64,000 nt of DNA from Alteriqipengyuania lutimaris (GCF_003363135.1 NZ_QRBB01000001.1:310001-374000), one strand, 5' to 3'. Shown: positions 43,181 through 51,684, counted from the stretch's first letter. Notes: generated by a model not told the origin, from the letters alone. Numbers and translations are program-made.

Positions 43181-44262
43181 CCTTGCTATCCATAGCCGCG
43201 GTCGAGAAGGCTATCGCCGCGCGAGCCGCTGCGGTCGATTGCGACGATGGCGATCTCGCCGCGGATATTGGCGAGTTGCGCGACCATAATTGGCTTGTGT
43301 TCTGTCTCCCCCGGGAAGAGGGCGGGCAAGGCTGGGGGACGCAGGACGAGGGAACCTTGCCCGCCTTCGATGCGCTGCGCGCCCTTGGCAGGGCCAACCT
43401 CTCGGTCGCTCGGCTGTTCGAAGGGCATATGAATGCCGTCAAGCTGATCGTTCTCTATGCGCGCGGGCCATCGCGGGATGAGGCGTTCTCTGCGATCCGA
43501 AGTGGTGCGCTTTTCGGAGTGTGGGGTGCGGACGATCCGAATTGCCCGCTGACGCTCGATCCTGCCGGCGATACCCTGCGCGGAGCCAAGCGCTTCGCCT
43601 CCGGCCTCGGGCTGGTCGACCGGGCAATCGTCACCGTCGCGCACGAAGCCGGTCCGCAACTTCTTCTCGTGCCGAGCGACGATGCGGAACGGGCCGATGC
43701 ATCGGGTTGGCGCATGGGCGGCATGCGGGCGACACGCTCAGGGCGTTACGACTTCGACGGGGTCAATATCTCGCGCAGCCAGAAACTCGGCGATCCGGGC
43801 GACTATCTGCGCGAGCCGTATTTCGAAGGGGGAATCTGGCGCTATTGCGCCGCCCATCTGGGTGGAGCCGAGGCGCTTTATCGCGCCATGCAACGCGAAC
43901 TTCTGAATCGTGACCGCGCCGACGATCCTCACCAGCAATGCAGGATGGTGGAAGCGGCAATAGCCGTCGAAACCGCGCGGCTCTGGTTGCTGCGCGCAGC
44001 CCGCGCGGTGGAAGCCAAAGACGCCCCGGCCAATGTGGCCGCGCTGTCGCTACTCGCGCGTGAAGTGACGGAGCGAAGCTGCCGCACCGTCATCGAAACG
44101 GTCGAGCAGGCGCTCGGCATGGGCTCGCATATCGCCGGTTCGCTGGTCGAACGCATTCGCCGCGATCTGGCGCTGTTCCTGTGCCAGGCGGCGCCCGACG
44201 CCAAGCGCGCACGCGCGGCCAAGACACTGTTCCATCTCGAGCACGAACTGGAGTTCCTATGA
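43177..44262 (+). CDS. acyl-CoA dehydrogenase-like flavoprotein
   Basis: 361 residues, TTG start at 43177 with AGAGGAGG six bases upstream, overlapping the GT stop. LVFCLPREEGGQGWGTQDEG, LRALGRANLSVARLFEGHMN, FGVWGADDPNCPLTLDPAGD and KRFASGLGLVDRAIVTV follow the ACAD fold. The sequence is divergent: the classical catalytic Glu region near the C-terminus (IAGSLVERIRRDLALFLCQA) has no clear GGxGY. It may oxidise a carrier-bound or sugar-linked substrate rather than a fatty acyl-CoA. Confidence 0.8.
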   Translation: MTLLSIAAVEKAIAARAAAVDCDDGDLAADIGELRDHNWLVFCLPREEGGQGWGTQDEGTLPAFDALRALGRANLSVARLFEGHMNAVKLIVLYARGPSRDEAFSAIRSGALFGVWGADDPNCPLTLDPAGDTLRGAKRFASGLGLVDRAIVTVAHEAGPQLLLVPSDDAERADASGWRMGGMRATRSGRYDFDGVNISRSQKLGDPGDYLREPYFEGGIWRYCAAHLGGAEALYRAMQRELLNRDRADDPHQQCRMVEAAIAVETARLWLLRAARAVEAKDAPANVAALSLLAREVTERSCRTVIETVEQALGMGSHIAGSLVERIRRDLALFLCQAAPDAKRARAAKTLFHLEHELEFL

Positions 44263-44990
44263 GCCTGCCTTCTTCTGCGAAAGGCGCGCTCCTCTCGGCG
44301 GCTGCCGACGCGCGCCCCGTCGAAATCGACGAACTTGCTCCTCCCGGCGGCCTGCTGATCGTCGCGCCCCATGCCGACGACGAGACCTTTGGTTGCGGGG
44401 AAGCGCTCGCTTCTGCTGCTCAGGCCGGGCGAGAGATCGGGATCGTGCTGCTCACCGACGGCGAGGGATCGCATCCGCGTTCGGTTGAATACGGCCGCGA
44501 CCGGCTCGTCGCGCTCCGCATGAGGGAAATGCGGGCGGCACTGGAGGTTCTCGCCCCCGGACAGAATATCCCGGTGATGCGCGCCGGGCTGGAGGACGGC
44601 AGCAGCGATCTCGAGCGGCTCGGCCTGCACCGGCTGCAGCGCATCTTCGCCTTCGCTTCGGCGCTCGATACCCGGTCGGTCTGGACGACCTGGAACGGCG
44701 ATCCTCACTGCGACCACAAGACGGCCGCCACGCTCGGTCGCATGGTCGCGGACGAGGTCGGAGCAAAATTCTGGCGGTTTCCCATCTGGGGCCGGTTCGG
44801 AGAGCGCGACGTGCCTGACGGTCTGCGCATTTTCGCCGATCGGCAATATTGGGCCCGCAAACGCGAGGCGATCGCTGCCTACCGCTCGCAGGCGACCTCG
44901 CTGATCGCCGACGATCCGGATGGTGTCGTGATTCCGCAAGGGCTGCTCGATCACTTCGCCGAGAGCCCAGAGATTTTCATCGGTGGATGA
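44259..44990 (+). CDS. PIG-L (LmbE-like) deacetylase
   Basis: 243 residues. The zinc site PHADDE is at residues 37-42, with the distal HCDHK motif (DPHCDHKTAATLGRMV). PIG-L enzymes remove acetyl from GlcNAc-type sugars (as in GPI, mycothiol and bacillithiol pathways). ATG 44259 overlaps the upstream stop. Between a glycosyltransferase and a NodS-like methyltransferase, it could expose a sugar amine for N-methylation. Confidence 0.9.
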   Translation: MSLPSSAKGALLSAAADARPVEIDELAPPGGLLIVAPHADDETFGCGEALASAAQAGREIGIVLLTDGEGSHPRSVEYGRDRLVALRMREMRAALEVLAPGQNIPVMRAGLEDGSSDLERLGLHRLQRIFAFASALDTRSVWTTWNGDPHCDHKTAATLGRMVADEVGAKFWRFPIWGRFGERDVPDGLRIFADRQYWARKREAIAAYRSQATSLIADDPDGVVIPQGLLDHFAESPEIFIGG

Positions 44991-45555
44991 GAGTGGCGCA
45001 GCCCGCGCGGAGACCTTCGACGCGCTCTTCGTGGACGATCCCGATCCGTGGGACTTCGAGAACAGTGCCTACGAACGTGACAAACGCGCAGCCACCATCG
45101 CCGCGCTTCAAGGTGCGCGTTTTCCCAACGCTCTTGAGATCGGATGTGCCACCGGGTTCCTGTCTCGTGACCTCGCCGCCCACTGCGATGCGCTTCTCGC
45201 GCTCGACGTGTCGGAACAGGCGCTTGCTATCGCCAGGTCGAAGTCCGTCACGAACGACACGGTTCTGTATCGCCGCGCTGAAGCGCCACGCGACTGGCCG
45301 GAGGGATCGTTCGACCTGATTGTCTTGTCCGAAGTCCTCTATTTCCTGTCTACGGAAGAGATCGCCATCGTCTCGCGGCGTGCTCACGAAACGCTGGTGG
45401 CAAACGGACTTTGCCTGCTGGTCAACTGGACCGGCCCGAACGATCTGGCAGTGGGCGGCGAGGAAGCTGCGCGGCTGTTCGCCGGCTCCGCTCGATGGCG
45501 TGGCGAGAAACCCCGGATCGAACCCTCCTACAGGATCGATAGGCTGCTAAAGTAG
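44983..45555 (+). CDS. NodS-like SAM-dependent methyltransferase
   Basis: 190 residues, GTG start overlapping the deacetylase by eight bases. The NodS signature FVDDPDPWDFENSAYERDKR (residues 16-35) is clear. SAM motif I is NALEIGCATGF (49-59), and SFDLIVLSEVLYFL follows. NodS itself N-methylates the deacetylated glucosamine of Nod factors. No other nod genes are here, so a related amine-methylation on an unknown glycoconjugate is inferred. Confidence 0.9.
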   Translation: MDESGAARAETFDALFVDDPDPWDFENSAYERDKRAATIAALQGARFPNALEIGCATGFLSRDLAAHCDALLALDVSEQALAIARSKSVTNDTVLYRRAEAPRDWPEGSFDLIVLSEVLYFLSTEEIAIVSRRAHETLVANGLCLLVNWTGPNDLAVGGEEAARLFAGSARWRGEKPRIEPSYRIDRLLK

Positions 45556-45696
45556 CCGACCTTGCGGGCACCCTGTCCAACATACGCCAATGCCCTGATC
45601 GCAGTTCATGCGATCCAGGTGTTTGCTTTGATGCGGGAAATGAAACCTGATCGGAGGGCGCGGCGGCATCAGCCACCGCCGCCCAACGAAATCAGT

Positions 45697-46203
45697 TCAA
45701 TTGTCCTGCTTGGCGGCAAGGTTGACCGAGCGTTCGGCCAGTTCGCTGGCGAAATCGTCGGCACCGTAAATGTCGTCGACAATCTCATCGAGCTTTGCGG
45801 TATCGTCGTCGCGGCCGAGCGCATCGGAAAACGCCTTGGCAGTGCCGAAGCCGGCAATGCCGTAGTGGCTCATGCGCTGATACTGCGCGATAGCGGCCAC
45901 AGCGCGGACCTCGTCGCTCACATCCTCGTCGATCACGTGGGCGCGGGCTTCGGCGACGAGGCCTTCCATTCCCTTGCAATGTTCCTTGGATTTATCCGCT
46001 CCGCCATTGTCGGCGAGCATTGCGCGCAGGGTCTGGGTGTGTTCCTCGATGCCGCCTACTGCATCGTCGAGCATCCCGGACAGGGCCTCGTCCTCGATCT
46101 TTTTCGCCATCTGCTTGACGATCTTCTTCATCTGATCATTCGCCGACACCAGGTCTTTGAGTTCCTCAACGTAGAGGTCTGAGAGATTCTTTGGAGCGCT
46201 CAT
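45697..46203 (-). CDS. DUF892 (YciE/YciF-like) ferritin-like protein
   Basis: 168 residues, all helical: LSDLYVEELKDLVSANDQMK, AVGGIEEHTQTLRAMLADNG, VIDEDVSDEVRAVAAIAQYQ and EHYG-like MSHYGIAGFGTAKAFSDALG. The spaced Glu/His residues form a four-helix di-iron type bundle. Family members are stress-induced (osmotic, heat). Monocistronic and convergent with the NodS-like gene. Confidence 0.88.
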   Translation of the reverse strand: MSAPKNLSDLYVEELKDLVSANDQMKKIVKQMAKKIEDEALSGMLDDAVGGIEEHTQTLRAMLADNGGADKSKEHCKGMEGLVAEARAHVIDEDVSDEVRAVAAIAQYQRMSHYGIAGFGTAKAFSDALGRDDDTAKLDEIVDDIYGADDFASELAERSVNLAAKQDN

Positions 46204-46496
46204 GGGTTATCCTTCAAAGGGAGGGGCCGCGCACCGGAGCGGCTGCGTGGACGACTAGGAGTCGAAATAGAAGGAATTGGCGTTTCTCGATCGAACGCCC
46301 GAAACCGTCGAAAGCGGCTGGTAGCTGACTTTCCAATGTCAGGCGGGCTCACTCGTTCCTGCGGTGTGAGCGATCAAGGAACGCAATGCCGGATTTCCGC
46401 GAATTTCTATGGATTATATATATTTAGCAACCCGCGGCCCTTGTGACGGTGCATCAGCGCTACCATCTCCTGACCATCCACTGGGATGATAGAGAG

Positions 46497-46901
46497 ATGG
46501 CTGTGACCCGTCCAAACACCGAAACCGAAAAGATCACCATCAACCTAGGCTTCGTCGATCTCGGCTCGATAGACTTGCTGGTGCGCGAAAGCGTCTTTGC
46601 AAATCGCACCGACTTCATCCGCACCGCCATCCGAAACGAGCTTGCCCGGCACGACGAGATTGCCCGGCAGGTGAAGGGGCGCGACACCCCCGTGCTGGGA
46701 ATCCGCCACGTGGTTCGTGCCGATCTGGAAATGGCGCGCGATGCGGGTGAGATGCTCGATTTTCGCGTGCTCGGTCTGCTCAGCATTGCCAGCGACGTGG
46801 ATGCGGACCTTGCGCAGGCGACCATTCGATCCCTGTCGATCCTGGGCGCCTTCCACGCGCCCCCAGACGTGAAATCCGCTCTTGCCGACCGCCTTGCGTA
46901 A
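46497..46901 (+). CDS. ribbon-helix-helix (CopG-like) regulator
   Basis: 134 residues. The RHH fold is KITINLGFVDLGSIDLLVRE (strand and first helix) followed by SVFANRTDFIRTAIRNELAR. A C-terminal helical region of about 75 residues follows. I take ATG 46497 rather than the start 54 bases upstream because the fold begins right after it. It lies 29 bases before the PHA depolymerase-like gene and likely regulates that unit. Confidence 0.82.
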   Translation: MAVTRPNTETEKITINLGFVDLGSIDLLVRESVFANRTDFIRTAIRNELARHDEIARQVKGRDTPVLGIRHVVRADLEMARDAGEMLDFRVLGLLSIASDVDADLAQATIRSLSILGAFHAPPDVKSALADRLA

Positions 46902-46930
46902 TTTTCGCGCGACAACCGAAGGTATTTGAA

Positions 46931-48013
46931 ATGTCCAATCCCCTGAACGCTAGCATGTCGGAGGTTCTCGCCCTGACGCGGGCGGGCAGGCTCCGGCAGG
47001 CGACCTATCTTATCCAGCGCAATCTGAGCTTCAGGAACGCCCCGGTCACCGCTAGCGAGACCTCGGTCGACGAGATCGGCGATACCATCGCCTTGCCCGC
47101 TCCCGCTGCCAGGTCAGCAACCGAAGCCGGCAGTCGAAGACACGCGTCGGCCACCCCCGACCCTGCAAGCTTCGATCGGCGCACATTGCGCAATGCTGCC
47201 GGCTCCCTCGACTATCTGCTCTACAGGCCGAGCGGCCTGAACGATCCTGCTCCGCTCGTGGTCATGCTGCATGGCTGCACGCAATCTGCGGAGGATTTCT
47301 CGCGCGGAACGCGGATGAACGCGCTTGCGGACGAACTGGGATTCATTGTCGCTTATCCCGAGCAACCGAGGTCGGCGAATGTCCAAAAGTGCTGGAACTG
47401 GTTCCGGCCTGGCGATCAGGGGAAGGCCTCGGGCGAACCGGCGGTCATCGCTGCGATCACCCGCGAGATCATCGCAGCCGAAGGCGTCGACCCCGATCGC
47501 GTCTATGTTGCCGGGCTCTCCGCAGGCGGAGCTGCGGCCGCGATCATGGCGAGCGCTTTCCCCGACCTCTATGCCGCGGCCGGTATCCACTCCGGGGTCG
47601 CCTGCGGGGCGGCGAAGGACTTGCCGAGTGCGCTCGCGGCAATGCGTGGGAGCGGCGCGGTGCGCCAGCAGTCCTCTTCCCAGAAATATGTTCCGATCAT
47701 CACCTTCCACGGCGATCGCGACAGCACGGTCCACCCGGTCAACAGCGAACGCATTCACGCGGCCTGGGATGCAGCTCCCGCGATGTCCGGTCTGGAGCGT
47801 AGTGTTACCAAAGGATCTGCGCCGTCTGGCGGCTCATATCGCAAGACCGCAATGCTCGCCGCCGACGGGCGCAGCATGTCGGAAAGCTGGTTGCTTGAAG
47901 GTGCCGGGCACGCATGGTCCGGCGGATCGGCCGCCGGGTCCTACACTGCACAAGACGGCCCCGATGCATCGCGGGAAATGCTTCGGTTCTTTTTCCAGCA
48001 TCGGCTGGGGTGA
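46931..48013 (+). CDS. PHA/PHB depolymerase-family esterase
   Basis: 360 residues, alpha/beta hydrolase. LHGCTQ (114-118) forms the oxyanion region, the nucleophile is Ser197 in VAGLSAGGAAAA, and GAGHAWSGG holds the catalytic His. The first 85 residues carry no clear signal peptide, so it may be cytoplasmic. The family covers PHB depolymerases and feruloyl/acetylxylan-type esterases; substrate unproven. Coupled in position with the RHH regulator. Confidence 0.85.
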   Translation: MSNPLNASMSEVLALTRAGRLRQATYLIQRNLSFRNAPVTASETSVDEIGDTIALPAPAARSATEAGSRRHASATPDPASFDRRTLRNAAGSLDYLLYRPSGLNDPAPLVVMLHGCTQSAEDFSRGTRMNALADELGFIVAYPEQPRSANVQKCWNWFRPGDQGKASGEPAVIAAITREIIAAEGVDPDRVYVAGLSAGGAAAAIMASAFPDLYAAAGIHSGVACGAAKDLPSALAAMRGSGAVRQQSSSQKYVPIITFHGDRDSTVHPVNSERIHAAWDAAPAMSGLERSVTKGSAPSGGSYRKTAMLAADGRSMSESWLLEGAGHAWSGGSAAGSYTAQDGPDASREMLRFFFQHRLG

Positions 48014-48163
48014 CAAGCCTAAGTTCCATTCGCGCCCTTCCCAGCTGCAATCGGTAAGTGCGGAGGGCGGCTCTTGGTGTTTGGTTTTCATGAAGGCTTG
48101 CGCTTGTGCGTAAGAATTGATTGCCTAGCGTTGTAAAAACGAGACCCCATCGTCATATATGTG

Positions 48164-48286
48164 ATAACTAACAGTCGTAATAGACGGTCTATTGCGCTGC
48201 CTTATGGGCGACCATTTCGTTCATCTTCGTCTAATAGTCGTTCCGCAGCCTATTATGGCGCGCGGACCTCATTTGAAGGAACGACA
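48164..48286 (+). promoter_or_regulatory. leader region 1, paralogous to the csp leader
   Basis: Shares ordered blocks with 48952-49080: cagtcg-aat-gacggt near the 5' end, a central tagtcg, ggcgcgc, and the ribosome-site block gaaggaa-gaca just before ATG. The distance from cagtcg to gaaggaa is 103 here and 104 in the other copy. Such conserved spacing suggests a structured 5' leader. It precedes two mini-genes and a lipoprotein gene. Confidence 0.6.
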
Positions 48287-48331
48287 ATGCGCCATCTTAA
48301 CAGGTCATTTCGCCAGCAGGTGTGCCAGTGA
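48287..48331 (+). CDS. possible 14-aa leader peptide
   Basis: ATG with GAAGGA six bases upstream, encoding MRHLNRSFRQQVCQ. The stop TGA overlaps a GTG start (GTGA) of the next mini-gene. The initiation signal is the same one used by the cold-shock gene at 49081 in the paralogous leader. Real translation is uncertain. Confidence 0.35.
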   Translation: MRHLNRSFRQQVCQ

Positions 48332-48420
48332 ACACCCGACGCGCCGACGGCCCTAGCTATTTTGCTGGCATGTTTCCCGTCCTCTTCCTCGGAGCGATAT
48401 TCTGGTGGTTTTCCTACTGA
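48328..48420 (+). CDS. possible 30-aa single-helix membrane peptide
   Basis: From GTG 48328: a polar start (MNTRRADGPSYFAG) followed by MFPVLFLGAIFWWFSY, long enough for a short membrane helix. Coupled by GTGA to the 14-codon frame upstream. No homology claim. It lies 56 bases before the lipoprotein gene. Confidence 0.35.
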   Translation: MNTRRADGPSYFAGMFPVLFLGAIFWWFSY

Positions 48421-48475
48421 TTACCGCAGCCTGCTCCGCCGAGGGAATCTCGCAAGACGCGCAAAGGAAATGATC

Positions 48476-48892
48476 ATGAAGAACCTGCCTCTCCTGACGA
48501 TCGCTGCATCGTCACTTCTCGCGGTGGGTGCCTGCGCTAACAATTCAAATGCGCCGCTGACGACAGGCGAACGAATTTCTGAGCGAGGAAGTCAGATCGG
48601 CCAGTATGGCGACGCGTGGTCTGCCGGTCAGGACGATGTGGTGCAGGGCGAGCGCGCAATCCAGAAAAGCAACGAGACCATCGAGCGAGCGCGGTCGCAG
48701 ATCGCGGATGCCAACGAAGCGCTGGCGAAGGCTGAAGACAGGCTGCGCGAAGCACAGGAGGATAAGGAAAATGCCGAACGGCAGGTAGCCGATGGCAATG
48801 ACCAAATGGATCGCGCCGAGGAGAGTTACGAGGAGGTTAGAGACGGTCCCTCAGCGGGCAATTCACCTTCCGACGAAATACAAGGTGATTAA
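48476..48892 (+). CDS. coiled-coil lipoprotein
   Basis: 138 residues. Signal peptide MKNLPLLTIAASSLLAVGAC with the lipobox Cys at 20. The mature part is a heptad-like coiled coil (residues about 60-120: AIQKSNETIERARSQIADAN, EALAKAEDRLREAQEDKENA). It resembles small outer-membrane Lpp-like or envelope-stress lipoproteins. AAGGAA lies about nine bases upstream of the ATG. Confidence 0.75.
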   Translation: MKNLPLLTIAASSLLAVGACANNSNAPLTTGERISERGSQIGQYGDAWSAGQDDVVQGERAIQKSNETIERARSQIADANEALAKAEDRLREAQEDKENAERQVADGNDQMDRAEESYEEVRDGPSAGNSPSDEIQGD

Positions 48893-48951
48893 ACTATCTG
48901 CAGGATTCCATGACGCCGTGGCCTTGAAATTCGTATCTAAATCACCATCTT

Positions 48952-49080
48952 AATATCAGCTACCAGTCGCAATCGACGGTCACCGTTTCCACCATTCGGA
49001 AACTCTCTCCTTCAGTTTCGCCTCTTAGTCGCAGCCGGGTCAATTCTGGCGCGCTACACACTCGATCGAAGGAATGACAG
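48952..49080 (+). promoter_or_regulatory. leader region 2 of the cold-shock gene
   Basis: About 129 bases upstream of the cold-shock gene with the conserved blocks described for 48164-48286, including cagtcgcaatcgacggt and gaaggaatgaca. Long leaders are usual for cold-shock mRNAs and control translation by refolding. That function is inferred. Confidence 0.55.
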
Positions 49081-49335
49081 ATGACACATTACGGCAAGAT
49101 CAAGAGCTACGACAGCAGCTCGGGCACCGGCTCCATCACCCCTGAAAAGGGTGGCGACGCGCTCCGCTTCAAGAAGGCGGACCTCCAGCAGGAAGGCCAG
49201 ATGCCGAAGGTCGACGATCGTTTCAGCTACGAAACCAGCGAAGTCGACGGCGGCAAGAAGAGCGCCGTGAACCTGCAGCACCAGCAGGGCGACGGACAGA
49301 GCCAGAAGGAACAGGCCAGCGCCCAGCAGGGCTGA
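49081..49335 (+). CDS. cold-shock-domain protein
   Basis: 84 residues. MTHYGKIKSYDSSSGTGSIT and DALRFKKADLQQEGQMPKVD, then RFSYETSEVDGGKKSAVNLQ give the five-strand OB pattern of CspA proteins. The classical RNP1 (KGFGFI) is changed to GTGSITPEKG, so RNA binding may differ. A Gln-rich tail follows. GAAGGA precedes the ATG. Confidence 0.82.
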   Translation: MTHYGKIKSYDSSSGTGSITPEKGGDALRFKKADLQQEGQMPKVDDRFSYETSEVDGGKKSAVNLQHQQGDGQSQKEQASAQQG

Positions 49336-49348
49336 CGCCGACAGCAGG

Positions 49349-49370
49349 GCCGGGGATCCACCTCCCCGGC
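49349..49370 (+). terminator. hairpin after the cold-shock gene
   Basis: GCCGGGGA and TCCCCGGC pair perfectly around TCCACC, 14 bases past the stop. No T-run follows, so efficiency is doubtful. Confidence 0.45.
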
Positions 49371-49403
49371 TCTCGCTACGTCCCTCTGCCGAGGATCCTT
49401 CCG

Positions 49404-49604
49404 ATGCCGATGAACAAGTTTCTCTTCAATCACCAGCTCGCGGCCATGAAGGCAGATCGCTCGGGTTCGCCCGAAGAGCGCAAGGAAGCCGCCGAGTCGA
49501 TGGGACATCGTGCGAAACGGATGGCCGACTGGCGCAGGACGAATCGCCTGTCCAATCTTGGTTGGCCGGCTGACGAACGCTCCTCCTTTGAAAAGGATGA
49601 TTGA
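49404..49604 (+). CDS. small basic hypothetical protein
   Basis: 66 residues: MPMNKFLFNHQLAAMKADRS, then ERKEAAESMGHRAKRMADWR and a C-terminal LGWPADERSSFEKDD. Highly charged, no motif recognised. The next gene starts directly after its stop. Confidence 0.55.
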   Translation: MPMNKFLFNHQLAAMKADRSGSPEERKEAAESMGHRAKRMADWRRTNRLSNLGWPADERSSFEKDD

Positions 49605-49605
49605 T

Positions 49606-49812
49606 GTGGAAACCGTGACAGATGCAGCAACCCCCAAGCAGCCCGGAACCGGCGACTGGGAAAGTGAAGGCGGAGCTCTCGAGCCGAAGCCCGCTCCCTC
49701 GCTACCGGAAGGGATCATCGCTGTGACGTCGGTCCATTATCGCGTCGGACCATATTCATACGCCAGGCTCGAAGACGCCTTGGCCGAGCACCGCTGCCAG
49801 TCTGGCGAGTGA
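49606..49812 (+). CDS. small hypothetical protein
   Basis: 68 residues from GTG 49606, with AAAAGG about nine bases upstream (an ATG at 49597 has no room for a ribosome site). The fold-like part is IIAVTSVHYRVGPYSYARLE, DALAEHRC. The stop overlaps the DUF2061 start (GTGA). Function unknown. Confidence 0.6.
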   Translation: METVTDAATPKQPGTGDWESEGGALEPKPAPSLPEGIIAVTSVHYRVGPYSYARLEDALAEHRCQSGE

Positions 49813-50411
49813 AGCGCCGTCACTCCAGCAGAAGTGACCGCGGGGCATCGGCTCAAGTAGTGAGAGAACCTACGCAGAAGCCCTTCTTCGGGCCGGAATC
49901 GCCGAAGCTCGATCCGCCGGAGAGGCCGAACATCAAGCCCTGGCGCTCGGTCGCCAAGGCCATATCATGGCGGGCCGTCGGCACGATCGACACGCTCATC
50001 CTGTCCTATCTTCTCATCACGTATCTGGGGCCGATGTTCGGGGCGCCGGTCGCTCAGGCCGATGCCCTCGAGACGGCGAGCTATATTGCGATCACAGAGG
50101 TTGCGACGAAGCTTGTCCTCTATTTCCTGCACGAGCGTGCATGGTCGCTCACCGGATGGGGCATAGTGTTTCGCAAGGATCGGCACCGCGAAACCATTCG
50201 CCGAACGAGCATCAAGACAGGGCTATGGCGCCTGATCGCATCGCTCGACACCTTCGCTCTGGCGTGGTTCTTCACCGGGAGCGCAGCGACAGCCGCTTCC
50301 ATTGGCGGCCTGGAAATTTTCACCAAGCTGGTGCTGTATTTCTTCCACGAGCGGGTCTGGGCGCGCCTGCCATTCGGGCTTGCAGATCAGCGCGCTGAAA
50401 GCACCGCATAG
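49809..50411 (+). CDS. tandem DUF2061 membrane protein
   Basis: 200 residues. Two DUF2061 copies: SVAKAISWRAVGTIDTLILS to KLVLYFLHERAWSLTGWGI, and SIKTGLWRLIASLDTFALAW to KLVLYFFHERVWARLPFGL. Each contributes two membrane helices and the repeated KLVLYF(L/F)HERxW. Family role unknown. Coupled to the small gene upstream. Confidence 0.85.
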   Translation: MKRRHSSRSDRGASAQVVREPTQKPFFGPESPKLDPPERPNIKPWRSVAKAISWRAVGTIDTLILSYLLITYLGPMFGAPVAQADALETASYIAITEVATKLVLYFLHERAWSLTGWGIVFRKDRHRETIRRTSIKTGLWRLIASLDTFALAWFFTGSAATAASIGGLEIFTKLVLYFFHERVWARLPFGLADQRAESTA

Positions 50412-50610
50412 CGGTGAGCTGCCGATCGGATTGCTAATTCAGTCTTTCCAATGACTCATTCCCGAAATGATAGCCCAAAGTGCGCCGGTGCGTGCTACAG
50501 GAGAGCTATCGCGCACTGGTGACAACTGCCAGCGACGAGTCGGCCTGAGCCGAAAGACCCGGAATTACACGCAACCTGCGCTGTGCCGGTCAATCAAGGA
50601 AGGGGTATTC

Positions 50611-51684
50611 ATGACCCCGCCACCAACCCAAGCTTCCGACCCGGTAACCAGTCTTGCCGATGCAATGGTCGTGAACTCGAACACGCCCTTGATCATGCTC
50701 GACGAAGATCTCACCGTGATCGCGGCGAGCCTCTCCTTCTGCCGCGCCTTTGGTCTCGACTGCGCGGTGCTGACGGGCAGTTCCATCCTCGAAATGGGCG
50801 ATGGCGAGTGGGACGTCGCGCACCTGAAATCGCTCTTGCGAGCGACCGGTTCGGGCGGCGCGACTATCGATGACTACGAGATGGTGCTGCCCGCGGCAAA
50901 GGAGCGCTCGGAACGTTCGCTCAAGCTCTCGGCTCACAGGCTCGAATATCCTGGGTCGCAAAACATCCGTCTTCTTCTGACGGTAATCGACACGACCGAA
51001 GCCAAGACAGCCAAGAGGGAGATGGAGGACCTGGTCGCCAATAACATGATGCTGATGCAGGAACTTCAGCATCGCGTGGCCAACAGCCTTCAGATCATCG
51101 CTTCGGTGCTGATGCAATCCGCCCGGCGGGTCAGCAATGACGAGACGCGGAGCCACCTACAGATGGCACAGAACCGTGTTCTCTCGATCGCCACGATCCA
51201 GAAGCAGCTGTCGCAATCGGGCGCGGACGATGTCGAACTGCGCCCCTATCTCGAACAGCTTTGCGAAAGCATCGGAATTTCGATGATCGCGGATCCCGAG
51301 ATATTAACGATCGAAGTCGATGTCGTGGAAGGCAGCGTAAGCTCATCCAAGTCCGTGAGCTTTGGGCTGATCGTCACCGAACTGGTGATCAACGCTCTCA
51401 AGCACGCCTACCCTGTCGATCAAGGCGGAATAATACGGGTTTCCTACGTGACCGATGGCAACGCGTGGACGCTGGAAGTCGAGGATGATGGTGTTGGCAT
51501 GCCGCTCGATGACAGACCTGCGGCTGTCGCAGGTCTAGGGACCAACATCGTCGAAGCACTGGCACGGCAGTTGCAGGCCAGGGTTTCCATAACGGACGCC
51601 GACCCCGGAACGCGTATAACAATCCAGCACGAAGACGCGGAAAACCCGGAAGTCGAGCCGATGCCCACGGTAGCAGCCCTCTAG
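50611..51684 (+). CDS. HisKA_2-type sensor histidine kinase
   Basis: 357 residues starting at ATG 50611 (GGAAGGGG upstream). A PAS-like domain (residues about 20-130; NSNTPLIMLDEDLTVIAASL) is followed by the HisKA_2 box MQELQHRVANSLQIIASVLM with phospho-acceptor His154. The ATPase has VTELVINALKHAYP (N box), EVEDDGVGMP (G1) and GLGTNIVEALARQL (G2). Such kinases feed the alphaproteobacterial general stress response, but no phyR/ecfG lies nearby. Probably cytoplasmic. Confidence 0.9.
   Translation: MTPPPTQASDPVTSLADAMVVNSNTPLIMLDEDLTVIAASLSFCRAFGLDCAVLTGSSILEMGDGEWDVAHLKSLLRATGSGGATIDDYEMVLPAAKERSERSLKLSAHRLEYPGSQNIRLLLTVIDTTEAKTAKREMEDLVANNMMLMQELQHRVANSLQIIASVLMQSARRVSNDETRSHLQMAQNRVLSIATIQKQLSQSGADDVELRPYLEQLCESIGISMIADPEILTIEVDVVEGSVSSSKSVSFGLIVTELVINALKHAYPVDQGGIIRVSYVTDGNAWTLEVEDDGVGMPLDDRPAAVAGLGTNIVEALARQLQARVSITDADPGTRITIQHEDAENPEVEPMPTVAAL

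Noticed and set aside
46204..49080. EcfG-type promoters (GGAAC-N16/17-GTT) before the stress genes
   Set aside because: GGAAC occurs but no partner GTT at the required spacing was found by eye.
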